Assembly (NCBI GenBank): GCA_905233475.1
Contig: CAJOEN010000025.1
Span: forward strand, 1-64,000
DNA: 64,000 nucleotides
Direction: 5' to 3'
From: an uncultured Bacteroidales bacterium
Lineage (GTDB): Bacteria > Bacteroidota > Bacteroidia > Bacteroidales > P3
Shown here: piece by piece, positions 28,237-38,623 of the stretch
Layout of the letters: the number at the start of each line of letters is the position of its first letter
Position numbering within the stretch: position 1 is the stretch's first letter
Made by a program: the position numbers and the translations under genes
Notes under the pieces: generated by a model
What the model was told of the DNA's origin: nothing
Seen by the model: only the letters and a program-made list of their open reading frames with translations
Database searches by the model: none

Positions 28237-30216
28237 ATGAAGCAATTCTTTGCAAAATTACTGTCGCACATATCGTTAGCTTACAAAATCGTGGCTATTA
28301 TAGCAACAGCCTTGCTAATACTTCTGTTTTTTCCAACGGAAGAAAAAGCGAGTTATGATTTTTCCGTAGATGGATTTTGGAAAAGCAACGACCTGTTTGC
28401 CCCTTACGATTTTCCAATACAAAAATCGCAGGAAGAAATTGAAAAAGAGCGCTTTAACGCAAAAAAGACAGGGATGATGTTCTTCCGTACCGACACTTTG
28501 GCCGAAGCCCAAACTTTGTTTAAAGTAGAAATCCTTACAAGCGACCCTTATAAAATAAATCGTGTAAAGAGATATTTATCAGACGTTTATAAGCGTGGGT
28601 TAATCGAAATGCCAGAAGGGACGGACATACGTGGACACAATATGGTACTGCTTGCCGGAAACATAGGGCATGAGTGCTCTTTCGATGATTTTATCACTGT
28701 AAATCAATGCGTTGAAGAAATCAAGTCCATAATCGGCGACACCCTTCTTGAAAAAAGTATTGCTAAAGCACTCTCCCCCAACATTATTTTCGACAAAGAC
28801 CGCACACGCTTGGAGCAGGAGTCGATGCTGGCACAGGTGTCCACCACCGAAGGCATGGTGTCTGCCGGCGAGCTGATAATCAGAAAAGGCGAGAAAATTT
28901 CGCCCGAAAAAGCACGTGTGATTTCGTCGTTGGAATACGAGGAGCAGCAGAAAAGGAATGAATATTACTCGGCGTTCAACCACAATTTGGGACAGTTTCT
29001 GCTCACCATAATAGCCCTTGTAACGCTGTTTTTATTCCTGCGTTTGATACGTCATCCTTTGCTTTCGGACAACAAAAAAGTAACTTTCGTGCTTTTTGTG
29101 ATACTGCTGATGGCCATTCTCACCTCACTGATAGTGCGCGTAAATCCCGACTGGACGCTGCTTGTGCCTTTGTGCATGGCTCCGATACTTATGCGAGTGT
29201 TTTTCGACATTCGTGTGGCACTGTATATACATTTGGTTAATACTTTGATATTAGCATCTTGGGTTCCAAATAGTTATGAATTTATCTATTACCAAATCAT
29301 AGCAGGAATGGTGTCCATCATCAGTGTGAAGAATTTTGAGCAACGTTCAAAGTTCTTTATTGTAAGTCTGTCGATATTTGCCACATACTCACTTGTTTAC
29401 GTTGCGGGATTACTGTCGCAGGACACGAATCTCGAAAATATCAACGGCACCCGTTTCCTGATATTCTTTATGAACGCCATGCTTACGCTTTTGGCCTACC
29501 CGCTGATATACATTTTTGAAAAAGTTTTCGGTTTTGTAACCAAGCTCACGCTGATAGAGCTTTCAAGCACCACCAACAAAGCCCTCCGCGACCTTGCCGA
29601 CAAGGCACCGGGGACTTTCCAGCACTCTGTGCAGGTGGCCAACATCTCCGAGGATTTGATTCACGAAATCGGCGGCAACGCCCTGCTTGCCAAAGTGGGA
29701 GCCCTGTACCACGACATCGGCAAGACCGAGAGTCCGCAGTTCTTTACCGAAAACCAGAGCTCCGATTTCAACCCCCTCAACGATTTTTCGAACATCGAAA
29801 GTGCGCATATCATCATAAAACACGTAACCGACGGCGTGCAGCTTGCACAAAAGAAATACCGTCTGCCCGAGGTTATTGTGGATTTCATCCGCACACACCA
29901 CGGCACCTCGAAAGTGGGCTATTTCTACAACAAACAGCTCAACGAAAATGGCGGCAGTCCCGTCGACGAGGCCGATTTCATGTATCATGGCCCGAGGCCT
30001 TACTCGCGAGAAACGGCGGTGGTTATGCTCGTGGATTCTGTGGAAGCCGCCATCAAAAGCCTCAAAGTGCATAACGAAGAAAATATTTCCAAAATTATCG
30101 ACAGTATCATCGGCGACATCGACAAAATTAAACAGCTGCTGAAAAAACGTATGGTCAGCATTTACCACGTGCGCGTGGAATATCCAGTAGTAGAAGCAAA
30201 AAAAGAGTCTAAATAA
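28237..30216 (+). CDS. 7TM-HD domain phosphohydrolase (PgpH-like)
   Basis: APGTFQHSVQVANISE, LYHDIGKTESPQFF, IRTHHGTS. Confidence 0.92.
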   Translation: MKQFFAKLLSHISLAYKIVAIIATALLILLFFPTEEKASYDFSVDGFWKSNDLFAPYDFPIQKSQEEIEKERFNAKKTGMMFFRTDTLAEAQTLFKVEILTSDPYKINRVKRYLSDVYKRGLIEMPEGTDIRGHNMVLLAGNIGHECSFDDFITVNQCVEEIKSIIGDTLLEKSIAKALSPNIIFDKDRTRLEQESMLAQVSTTEGMVSAGELIIRKGEKISPEKARVISSLEYEEQQKRNEYYSAFNHNLGQFLLTIIALVTLFLFLRLIRHPLLSDNKKVTFVLFVILLMAILTSLIVRVNPDWTLLVPLCMAPILMRVFFDIRVALYIHLVNTLILASWVPNSYEFIYYQIIAGMVSIISVKNFEQRSKFFIVSLSIFATYSLVYVAGLLSQDTNLENINGTRFLIFFMNAMLTLLAYPLIYIFEKVFGFVTKLTLIELSSTTNKALRDLADKAPGTFQHSVQVANISEDLIHEIGGNALLAKVGALYHDIGKTESPQFFTENQSSDFNPLNDFSNIESAHIIIKHVTDGVQLAQKKYRLPEVIVDFIRTHHGTSKVGYFYNKQLNENGGSPVDEADFMYHGPRPYSRETAVVMLVDSVEAAIKSLKVHNEENISKIIDSIIGDIDKIKQLLKKRMVSIYHVRVEYPVVEAKKESK

Positions 30217-30229
30217 AACCAACTGAGAC

Positions 30230-32497
30230 ATGTACAAAATTTTATCAAGAACCGAATTATCGGCCGACACCTTCCAATACGAAGTGCTTGCGCCACGCAT
30301 CGCCCAATCGGCTTTGCCCGGACAGTTCCTTATCGTGAAAATGAAAGAGAACTCCGAACGCATCCCCTTGACTATCAGCGATTACAACATCGAAAAAGGA
30401 ACAGTGGTGCTGGTTTTCAAGGCCGTTGGCAAATCCACACGCGAAATGGCTCAATATCAGGCTGGCGACAGTTTCCTCGACGTTGCCGGTCCTCTCGGCC
30501 GCAGCTCAGAATTTGTACATATCCCGCTCGACGAGCTGAAACAGAAGAGATACGTCTTTATCGGCGGCGGAGTGGGTATCGCGCCCATCTTCCCCCAAGT
30601 TAAATGGCTTCATAATCACGGCATTACCGCCGACTGCATAATCGGTGCCAAAACCCACGACCTGCTCGTTTACGAAAAGGAGCTGGCACAGATGAGCAAC
30701 CTCGCCGTTGCCACCGACGACGGCACATCGCAATACAAAGGGTTGGTTACCAACGTATTGCAACAATTCATCGACGAAGGTCGCCACTACGACGAAATTG
30801 TGGCCATAGGCCCGATGGTGATGATGCGCGCCGTGGCACGTATGGCATCGCAATACAACATAAAATGCACCGTAAGCCTCAACTCCATTATGGTCGACGG
30901 CACGGGAATGTGCGGCGCCTGCCGCGTGATAGTGGGCGGAAAAACCATGTTCACCTGCGTGGACGGCCCCGAATTCGACGGCGCTCTGGTGGATTTCGAC
31001 AATGCCATGAAACGTCAGGCCATGTACGACAACATAGAAACGCGCAAAGAGCTTGAGGCAGAGGAAATTGCCGTAGGCCACACCTGCCATATCGGCGGAA
31101 TTGCCGAAGAGACGCGCGACAAATCGAAACGTGTCCCCATCGCCGAGCAGCCGCCGCTGGTGCGTGCCAAGAATTTCGACGAAGTGTGTCTCGGCTACAG
31201 CGCCGACGAAGCCATAGTAGAAGCCCAACGCTGTCTGCAATGCAAAAAGCCGCAGTGCGTTGAAGGCTGTCCCGTCAACATCAACATACCTGCCTTTATC
31301 GGCCGCATTGCCGAAGGCGATTTCACCAAAGCCGCACATATCATCAACCAAGACTCGGCGCTGCCGTCGGTATGCGGTCGCGTATGTCCGCAGGAGACGC
31401 AGTGCGAGGGCAAGTGCATCATGGGCAAACGTTTCGAGCCCATCGCCATAGGCAAACTGGAACGTTTTGTAGGCGACTACGCCCGCGAAAACGACATACA
31501 GTTCGACCCGCCGGCAAGCAAAAACGGACACAAGGTGGCCATTGTAGGCAGCGGCCCGTCGGGCATCACCTGCGCCAAAGACCTGCTGATGATGGGCTAC
31601 GACGTCACCATTTTCGAGGCTCTGCACGAGTTCGGCGGAGTGCTGGTGTACGGCATACCGTCGTTCCGTCTGCCCAAGGACACCGTGGTACGCCATGAGA
31701 TAGAAAACGTGCGCAAGCTCGGTGCCAAATTCGAGAACAATGTGGTGGTGGGACGCACCGTCTCCATCGACGAGCTGATGGACAAAGAAGGTTTCGAGGC
31801 CGTGTTTATAGGCTCCGGCGCCGGACTGCCCAACTTTATGAACATTCCCGGCGAGAACCTCTGCGGAGTGGTCTCGGCCAACGAGTTCCTCACCCGCAAC
31901 AACCTGCTTTTCGCTTACCGCGACGGCTACGACACCCCCAACTACGTGGGCAAGAAAGTGGTGGTTGTAGGCGGCGGCAACGTGGCAATGGACGCCGCCC
32001 GCACGGCCTTGCGTCTGGGCGCCGAAGTGCATATCGTCTATCGTCGTAGCGAAGAGGAACTGCCAGCACGTGTCGAGGAAGTGCATCACGCCAAGGAAGA
32101 AGGCATACTTTTCGACCTGCTGTGCAATCCCGTCGAGATATTGGGCGACGAAAAAGGCTGGGTGAACAGCATACGCTGCATACGCATGGCCTTGGGCGAA
32201 CCCGATGCCTCGGGACGTCGCAGACCCGTGCCGGTGGAAGGCTCGGAGTTCATTATCGATGCCGACATGGTGGTGATGTCCATAGGCACATCGCCCAACC
32301 CGCTGATTTCCAGCACTACTTCCAGCTTGGAGACCAACAAATGGAACTGCATCGTGGCCGACGACAACGGCCAGACCTCGCGCAAAGGCATCTTTGCCGG
32401 CGGCGACGCCGTAAGCGGTGCCGCTACCGTTATCCTTGCCATGGGAGCCGGCAAAAAAGCCGCCAAAGCCATCGACGAATACATCAAAACGCTGTAA
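30230..32497 (+). CDS. NfnAB-type fusion: ferredoxin-NADP/DHOD-B-like electron-transfer domain plus NADPH-dependent glutamate synthase small-subunit-like domain
   Basis: MVDGTGMCGACRVIVGGKTMFTCVDGPEFDGALVDFD joined to CLQCKKPQCVEGCPVNINIPAFI...VAIVGSGPSGITCAKDL. Confidence 0.92.
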   Translation: MYKILSRTELSADTFQYEVLAPRIAQSALPGQFLIVKMKENSERIPLTISDYNIEKGTVVLVFKAVGKSTREMAQYQAGDSFLDVAGPLGRSSEFVHIPLDELKQKRYVFIGGGVGIAPIFPQVKWLHNHGITADCIIGAKTHDLLVYEKELAQMSNLAVATDDGTSQYKGLVTNVLQQFIDEGRHYDEIVAIGPMVMMRAVARMASQYNIKCTVSLNSIMVDGTGMCGACRVIVGGKTMFTCVDGPEFDGALVDFDNAMKRQAMYDNIETRKELEAEEIAVGHTCHIGGIAEETRDKSKRVPIAEQPPLVRAKNFDEVCLGYSADEAIVEAQRCLQCKKPQCVEGCPVNINIPAFIGRIAEGDFTKAAHIINQDSALPSVCGRVCPQETQCEGKCIMGKRFEPIAIGKLERFVGDYARENDIQFDPPASKNGHKVAIVGSGPSGITCAKDLLMMGYDVTIFEALHEFGGVLVYGIPSFRLPKDTVVRHEIENVRKLGAKFENNVVVGRTVSIDELMDKEGFEAVFIGSGAGLPNFMNIPGENLCGVVSANEFLTRNNLLFAYRDGYDTPNYVGKKVVVVGGGNVAMDAARTALRLGAEVHIVYRRSEEELPARVEEVHHAKEEGILFDLLCNPVEILGDEKGWVNSIRCIRMALGEPDASGRRRPVPVEGSEFIIDADMVVMSIGTSPNPLISSTTSSLETNKWNCIVADDNGQTSRKGIFAGGDAVSGAATVILAMGAGKKAAKAIDEYIKTL

Positions 32498-32553
32498 CAA
32501 AACAAAAAAGTAAATAAAAAAAGTAAAAATAAATAAATAATAGTAAAATAAAC

Positions 32554-32747
32554 GCGTGCTGAAAGCACGCCGTCCTATTAACCCCTCACAAGCGAAGCGC
32601 AGTGTGGGGACCCTCACAAGCAAAGCACCGTGTGGGGACTCGCACAAGCGTAGCGTAGTGTGGGGATAGGGAAAAAGAAGTAAACAAAAACAGTGCCGAA
32701 GGCACTACATCCTAATAACCCCTCACAAGCGAAGGGCAGTGTGGGGA
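32554..32747. repeat. Composite hairpin repeat cluster
   Basis: GCGTGCTGAAAGCACGC and AGTGCCGAAGGCACT hairpins plus four CCCCTCACAAGCGAAGCGCAGTGTGGGGA-like units. Confidence 0.9.
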
Positions 32748-32760
32748 TAAAAAAAAGAAT

Positions 32761-33555
32761 ATGAAACAATACCTTGACCTGCTCCGTCATGTGATGGACA
32801 ACGGCACCGACAAGATGGACCGCACGGGCACCGGCACACGCAGCGTGTTCGGCTACCAGATGAGGTTCGACCTCAACGAGGGTTTCCCCCTGCTGACGAC
32901 GAAAAAGCTGCACCTGCGCTCGATTATATACGAGCTGCTGTGGTTCCTCAAAGGCGACACCAACATAAAATACCTGCACGACAACCGCGTAACCATCTGG
33001 GACGAGTGGGCCGACGCCGACGGCAACCTCGGACCCGTGTACGGCAAGCAGTGGCGCTCGTGGAGATGTCCCGACGGCCGCAGCATCGACCAGATAACAC
33101 AGCTCATCAACCAGATAAAGAGCAACCCCAACTCGCGACGCCTGCTCGTATGCGCGTGGAACGTGGCGGACATCGACAAAATGGCCCTGCCGCCATGCCA
33201 TATCCTGTTCCAGTTCTACGTGGCGCAGGGAAGGCTGTCGTGCCAGCTGTACCAGCGTTCGGCCGACATCTTCCTCGGCGTGCCGTTCAACATAGCGTCG
33301 TACGCACTGCTTACCATGATGATAGCACAGGTGTGCGGCCTCAAATACGGCGATTTTGTGCATACTTTTGGCGACGCGCATATCTATAGCAACCACTTCG
33401 AACAGGTGAAACTGCAGCTCACCCGCGAGCCGCGGCCGCTGCCCAAGATGCTTATCAATCCCGACGTTAAGGACATCTTCAGCTTCGACTACCCCGATTT
33501 CACCCTCACCGACTACGACCCGCACCCGCATATCAAAGGCGATGTGGCAGTGTAG
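32761..33555 (+). CDS. thyA: Thymidylate synthase
   Basis: [55 protein letters not shown]. Confidence 0.97.
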   Translation: MKQYLDLLRHVMDNGTDKMDRTGTGTRSVFGYQMRFDLNEGFPLLTTKKLHLRSIIYELLWFLKGDTNIKYLHDNRVTIWDEWADADGNLGPVYGKQWRSWRCPDGRSIDQITQLINQIKSNPNSRRLLVCAWNVADIDKMALPPCHILFQFYVAQGRLSCQLYQRSADIFLGVPFNIASYALLTMMIAQVCGLKYGDFVHTFGDAHIYSNHFEQVKLQLTREPRPLPKMLINPDVKDIFSFDYPDFTLTDYDPHPHIKGDVAV

Positions 33556-33563
33556 GATAGTTG

Positions 33564-33607
33564 GGAGTTAGTAATGAGTAATGAGTAATGAGTAATGAGT
33601 AATTGAT
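33564..33607. repeat. 7-bp tandem repeat (GTAATGA)n downstream of thyA
   Basis: agtaatgagtaatgagtaatgagtaatgagtaattga. Confidence 0.9.
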
Positions 33608-33658
33608 TGAAAATCAATGGTCTTTGCAATAAAAAACTTGTTGAAACCATTAAAAATT

Positions 33659-33724
33659 GCTCCGTAGGAGCTTTCTTTAAATAACAAAGTATAACAAAAC
33701 AATGGGGGGTTACTCCGTAGGAGT
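33659..33724. repeat. Two triloop hairpins with compensatory closing pairs
   Basis: GCTCCGTAGGAGC and ACTCCGTAGGAGT. Confidence 0.75.
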
Positions 33725-33752
33725 TCTCTTTTGGGGATTATAAAACTGCCTT

Positions 33753-34883
33753 ATGAAAGCATTGAAAAAGCATTATGAATCTGAAAGACACAACACTGCA
33801 TTTCTTTATACTGCATCTGTCGTGCTTATTGTCTTGATGTTCGTTGCAAACCCAGGCGTAATTGGACAAGAGAGAAAAAAATATTATCGCGACAGCCTAA
33901 TAAGTATATCCATAGACAAATATCTGTCAAGGGAAAGAAAATATCAGAAATATCGTTCAAAAAAAGAAAAAATCACTTTCGACGTATCGTCCTTACCTGA
34001 AACATATCTCTATGATTTTCCCGACAGTTTGTATTATAAGTATCAAGATATTGTTGAATGGGTTAATTCCCAAAACCCTACTATGATTAAAAGATACAAA
34101 CGCAGTAAAAGAGGTGTCCCAACAATAGATTTTGGCTGGAATATAGACGGAGATGGACGGCTACGCATATCATTTGGACAGAAATATATATCCATAAAGA
34201 AAAAGATGCTAGAAATAACACGTTGCGGGGAATGTGGCGCCAGTTTTTTTTATAAGTTTTCGGAAAGCACTAAACAATGGGAATTGGTGGATGCTAATCC
34301 GGCAGAAGATTTCATGTTCCCCCAATATCCGGATTCCATACAAGACCCGGAGTTAACATACCATGCCCCGTTATATTTAAAAGCATATAACATCATAATG
34401 AAAGACTTTGTCAACAAGAACGAAGTACTGCTGTTGGACACTGTATTTAACTACAGCTTTTTCACCATGCCAAATAAAGATTTCTTTGAGGACACGACAG
34501 ATTATTATTCCACAAAAGATTGTTGGCAGAATCATTATTTAAAATCTTCTGACGTGAGCAATGCACGCGCCCCCAAAAAAGCATATTTCTTTTCAGCATT
34601 TCATCACAACGACACTGCAAGTGCAAAATACATTATATGTTTCTACCAGCCATTCAATTGCAATAATTATGTAAGTTTGGATGCCGAAATCTTTCCCGTT
34701 AAAGTAAAGCATCCCAAAGGGAATGGTTTCCATTGGTCCAATATTTTTATAGAGAATGGGGAGAAATGCTTTTGGTTCGATGTTATCAGACAACAAACAA
34801 CTTCGATTTACTATAGATTTTGGTTTTTTAGTGGATCCTACAGTTTATACAAATATGAAAAAAACACTTGCATTCACGAATAG
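33753..34883 (+). CDS. Hypothetical membrane/secreted protein
   Basis: N-terminal hydrophobic segment (AFLYTASVVLIVLMFVANPGVI); intact 376-aa ORF; no recognised domain. Confidence 0.65.
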   Translation: MKALKKHYESERHNTAFLYTASVVLIVLMFVANPGVIGQERKKYYRDSLISISIDKYLSRERKYQKYRSKKEKITFDVSSLPETYLYDFPDSLYYKYQDIVEWVNSQNPTMIKRYKRSKRGVPTIDFGWNIDGDGRLRISFGQKYISIKKKMLEITRCGECGASFFYKFSESTKQWELVDANPAEDFMFPQYPDSIQDPELTYHAPLYLKAYNIIMKDFVNKNEVLLLDTVFNYSFFTMPNKDFFEDTTDYYSTKDCWQNHYLKSSDVSNARAPKKAYFFSAFHHNDTASAKYIICFYQPFNCNNYVSLDAEIFPVKVKHPKGNGFHWSNIFIENGEKCFWFDVIRQQTTSIYYRFWFFSGSYSLYKYEKNTCIHE

Positions 34884-35062
34884 GGTACTTCAGCTTAAGA
34901 AATATCCAATCGTTTCTATCGATTGAAAAACAGAATATTTCGGCATAGCTTAATTTCAATAACGTCCACGACAAATAAAAATCATCCGCATATCATTTTC
35001 ACTAATCACAGTTCACCATTCACAGTTCACACAAAAATACAACAACGAAAAACTATAGAGCA

Positions 35063-35611
35063 ATGAAAAAACATTTTGCACTGATATTGCCAATTCTTAT
35101 GGCGATGGTTTGCCACACTCATTCTATGTATGCAAATACCGAGGCTACACCTCGCAACCCCTATCAGGAGGAATCTCAAATAAGAAAAATAGAGATATAT
35201 GGCGTCAGTCTTCAAACTGGTTACAAAATTCCCACCACAATAAAAAATCTTAAACAACGCACAGAATATAGTTCAACAATATATAATATCGACTTGCTAG
35301 AAGATTTATTCGAAGACTACAATAGTTGCGACGAATATCTTACCTCTCGCGACACAATAGTTCCACGAAGAAATTTATGCCATGCTTGTGTAAAAATATA
35401 TTTCTCATTCAGAAAAGTTACACTTTATTTCAGAGAGGACGCCTGCTATTATTATAAAGGACAATGGTACAAACCAAATTATTTGTTGTATTACAGCATA
35501 TTCTGCATTTTTGAAAAGGATTCTATTGTGTATGGCTCAATACTTGAGAAATGCGAAGAAGAATTTTACAATAATAAAACAGGAAAAACTGGCAACGAAA
35601 ACAATCTTTAA
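35063..35611 (+). CDS. Hypothetical secreted protein
   Basis: Signal peptide MKKHFALILPILMAMVCHTHSMYA. Confidence 0.6.
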   Translation: MKKHFALILPILMAMVCHTHSMYANTEATPRNPYQEESQIRKIEIYGVSLQTGYKIPTTIKNLKQRTEYSSTIYNIDLLEDLFEDYNSCDEYLTSRDTIVPRRNLCHACVKIYFSFRKVTLYFREDACYYYKGQWYKPNYLLYYSIFCIFEKDSIVYGSILEKCEEEFYNNKTGKTGNENNL

Positions 35612-35801
35612 ACTATTAATAATAAGCAGTTTGTGCATCCTTTATTCGTGCAATTGCGACGCTTCTCACCCAGAGACTTTGCAAAACAATACAAAACCAA
35701 CAAATTGCATTGACAAAGCAGATTCTTTGGCAAAAGACACTATTATACAAACATGGATAAAGGATTCTCTTGGCTGTATGCGACTTAGAAAAATCGAATA
35801 G
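35511..35801 (+). CDS. Small putative lipoprotein (start uncertain, overlaps previous gene)
   Basis: FKLLIISSLCILYSCNC lipobox-like segment. Confidence 0.45.
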   Translation: MKRILLCMAQYLRNAKKNFTIIKQEKLATKTIFKLLIISSLCILYSCNCDASHPETLQNNTKPTNCIDKADSLAKDTIIQTWIKDSLGCMRLRKIE

Positions 35802-35839
35802 AAAAAAAACAATTGCGGATTTAATAAGCTTTAATAAAA

Positions 35840-36946
35840 ATGAACCGTTTGCCTGTCATTTTACTGTTATTGGTATCAAACGTCTTGATTGCACAAAAGA
35901 TACAATTTCCGTATTCGTACAAAAATGAATTTCAGGAGATACACGAAGACGACAAAGTCATAAAAATTTTGGATTCCAATCTGAAATTCATAGAATATTT
36001 CAATCCCGACTTCCATGAGTTTTTCACACCATCCGATACCGCTTACAGAGATTATTTTGTATCGGGAGAAAATGTCTATATGATTGATTCGTTGGTTATT
36101 ACAAACCACAGCTCTTATTCAATGGACTCTCAGATAGAGGGTGTGTACAAAACAAGAATAAACGGGGAAAAATTCATTATAGTGGACTTTTATGACGGTT
36201 TTCAGTTAGGTACTATGGTACAACCGCTATATTTCATTTTCAAGGAAGAGAAAGGCTCTTTTGCGTTGCAATCGGTGTATATAATTGAAAATGTGAATGC
36301 TTACGACAGTGTGGTAACAGAGTCCTTGCAAATGTTCTACGAAAACGGAAAAATAAAAATGAAAGGCATAAATTTGGTACTTTTGCGAGATCCAAATTGG
36401 CTCACTCTTCAAATACACAATGCATTATTCGAAGGTATCGTTACAAAAGACTCTCGCCACTCGCTATTCTCTCTATTAGGCCAGCCCGAGGAGATAACTG
36501 ATGTATCGAGATACCAAACCGATTGCAAAGAATGGTTAAAATACACAAGGGGGCTTCTATAAATTGCCTCGGAGAGGCAAACTCTCAATAACCTCACATG
36601 CTAATGTGAGGTATATCAGGCAAATAAAGAACAGGCGTGTCGGATGACATACCATGTTTGCGGTGATACGGCTTATTTGCAGGGAATTTATTTTCCACAA
36701 AACCCTGATGTAAAAATCATTTACAATGGAGAAATTATCGACGGAAAAATGACTATTGACGATTTTTGCAGAAAATTCAATATCAACAAGGAATATGTTT
36801 TCAGATTTTTGTTTGTCAACACCTCATGTCCTTTTGTTGATGAAGGATTTGCGTCGGTCATCATGTTATACATCAACGGCATCTATTCCGAATGTATATT
36901 TGACAGCAATCAAAGACTGGTTTACATAGGTTTCCCAACTCTTTAA
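35840..36946 (+). pseudogene. Hypothetical secreted protein apparently split by hairpin element copy 2
   Basis: ORF 35840-36562 (signal peptide MNRLPVILLLLVSNVLIAQ) and ORF 36644-36946 are in the same frame, separated by a 96-bp element that introduces TAA. Confidence 0.6.
36549..36644 (+). mobile_element. Triloop-hairpin element copy 2 (3'-truncated)
   Basis: GGGGGCTTCTATAAATTGCCTCGGAGAGGCAA...CCTCACATGCTAATGTGAGG...AACAGGCGTGTCGGA. Confidence 0.9.
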
Positions 36947-37058
36947 TTTCATCCCCATAAAAAAAATTCTGAATATCCGCATATCACTTATCACAGTTCA
37001 CTGGTCACTAATCACAGTTCACTCAAAAATTTCGCTTATCAAAAAAAAAAAAAAATCG

Positions 37059-37066
37059 TACCTTTG
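37059..37066 (+). promoter_or_regulatory. -7 box TACCTTTG upstream of lolA
   Basis: TAnnTTTG motif. Confidence 0.6.
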
Positions 37067-37140
37067 CAAGTAATTTTTTTTCATAAAAAAACGGGTAAAG
37101 CGTTATTAATCAATTTCGCAAACTACAAAACGCAAAAAAA

Positions 37141-37761
37141 ATGACAAAAAAAACAACAGCACTGCTTATTGCATTTTTTGCTACGGCAGCTTTTGCCGAC
37201 GAAACCGCGGTTCTTGCCAAAATAAAAGCCGCCAACGCCCAAATTAAAAGCATTGAAAGCTCTTTCAACGAGGCTAAAACCCTGAAAGCCAACGGCAAAA
37301 CAATCGAAAAACAAGGCACATTCTATTTTGTGGCCGACAGCAAGTTAGCCATGCAATACACCCAACCTACAGGCGATAAAACCGTTATCAACGGCAAAAA
37401 TATGCTTATTGTACGCGACGGCAAAGCACGTACTTTCAACACCGATAGAAACTCCCGCATGCGCAACCTCTCCACCATACTACTCTTTGCCGTACACGGT
37501 GAAATAGAAACTCTATGCAAGGCTGTTTCGGCCACCTACGCTACTGCGGATAAAGGCGATTGCTACGTGGTAACCGTCAATGCCACAAAAAAATCGTCGA
37601 AAGGCTACTCAAAGATAGAAATAACGTACAACAAAGCCGACGGCCTTATCCGCCAGATGATTATGACCGAAAACTCCGGCGACGTAACCACCTACACCCT
37701 GTCGGGTGCCGTAAAAAACAAAGCCATAGCCGATACCTACTTCTCAACAGCAAAGAAATAA
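37141..37761 (+). CDS. lolA: Outer-membrane lipoprotein carrier LolA family
   Basis: Signal peptide; IKSIESSFNEAKTLKANGKTIEKQGTFYFVADSKLAMQYTQP. Confidence 0.85.
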   Translation: MTKKTTALLIAFFATAAFADETAVLAKIKAANAQIKSIESSFNEAKTLKANGKTIEKQGTFYFVADSKLAMQYTQPTGDKTVINGKNMLIVRDGKARTFNTDRNSRMRNLSTILLFAVHGEIETLCKAVSATYATADKGDCYVVTVNATKKSSKGYSKIEITYNKADGLIRQMIMTENSGDVTTYTLSGAVKNKAIADTYFSTAKK

Positions 37762-37762
37762 G

Positions 37763-38623
37763 ATGCTCCAAACCGACAATATCCGATACCGCAACCTTGA
37801 GGTAAACAAAGGAGTTTACATACCACAACCCGAGACCGACTTCCCCGAGGACAACCCCTACAAAAAGCTGTACCCCGCCAAGCACCTCCGCGAGCTGGTG
37901 TTCGACGAAAACTACACTTACCTCGACAAAAGCCTGAGTTTCTGGTTACAACGCTGGATAGGCTACGCCTTTTTGGTGGATTTTTTGATCCCGTTGGTAA
38001 ACCACACCAAATTCGGCCTGCGCATACGCGGGCGCAATAACCTCAAGAAATACCGCAAAGAGCTGGAAAACGGCGCCATCACCATCTGCAACCACTGCTA
38101 CCGCTGGGACGCCCCCTGCGTTATCAACGCATTGCATTTCAAAAAGATATGGATTCCAGTATACGGCGACAACCTCAACGGCAAAGACTATTGGCACATA
38201 AAGCACGTGGGCGGCATTCCCGTGCCCGACAATATGGGCGGACTCAAGAAATTCAACCAAGCCTTCGACGAACTGCACGAGAAAAAACAATGGTTCCACG
38301 TGTTCCCCGAGGAGAGTCGCTGGAATTTCTACAAGCCGCTGCGTCCGTTCCGCAAAGGAGCCTTTTCGATGGCATACAAATACAACATGCCCATTGTGCC
38401 TATGTGTATCACTTTCCGCGAACGCAAAGGCATATACAAACTGCTGGGCAAGGCCAGCGAGCCGCTGCTCACCATCACCATAGGCGAACCCATTTTCCCC
38501 GACTGCAAGGCGCAACGCAAGGACGAGGTAAACAGACTTTTACACCTGAGCCACAATATTTTGCAAAAAATGGCAGGCATTACAAAAAACTCTTGGCCGG
38601 CATTTATCAACGAAGAAGAATAG
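37763..38623 (+). CDS. 1-acyl-sn-glycerol-3-phosphate acyltransferase family
   Basis: NHCYRWDAP (NHxxxxD variant), FPEESRWNFYKPLRPFRKGAFSMA. Confidence 0.85.
   Translation: MLQTDNIRYRNLEVNKGVYIPQPETDFPEDNPYKKLYPAKHLRELVFDENYTYLDKSLSFWLQRWIGYAFLVDFLIPLVNHTKFGLRIRGRNNLKKYRKELENGAITICNHCYRWDAPCVINALHFKKIWIPVYGDNLNGKDYWHIKHVGGIPVPDNMGGLKKFNQAFDELHEKKQWFHVFPEESRWNFYKPLRPFRKGAFSMAYKYNMPIVPMCITFRERKGIYKLLGKASEPLLTITIGEPIFPDCKAQRKDEVNRLLHLSHNILQKMAGITKNSWPAFINEEE

Noticed and set aside
28237-30216. Cyclic-nucleotide defence system centred on the HD protein
   Set aside because: 7TM-HD/PgpH-like proteins are housekeeping c-di-AMP-type phosphodiesterases; no nucleotidyltransferase or effector nearby
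30506-32647. 713-aa minus-strand ORF
   Set aside because: Antisense to a clear NfnAB-type fusion gene; the product is low-complexity (H/V/A/F-rich) and matches no family, so it is a codon-bias artefact
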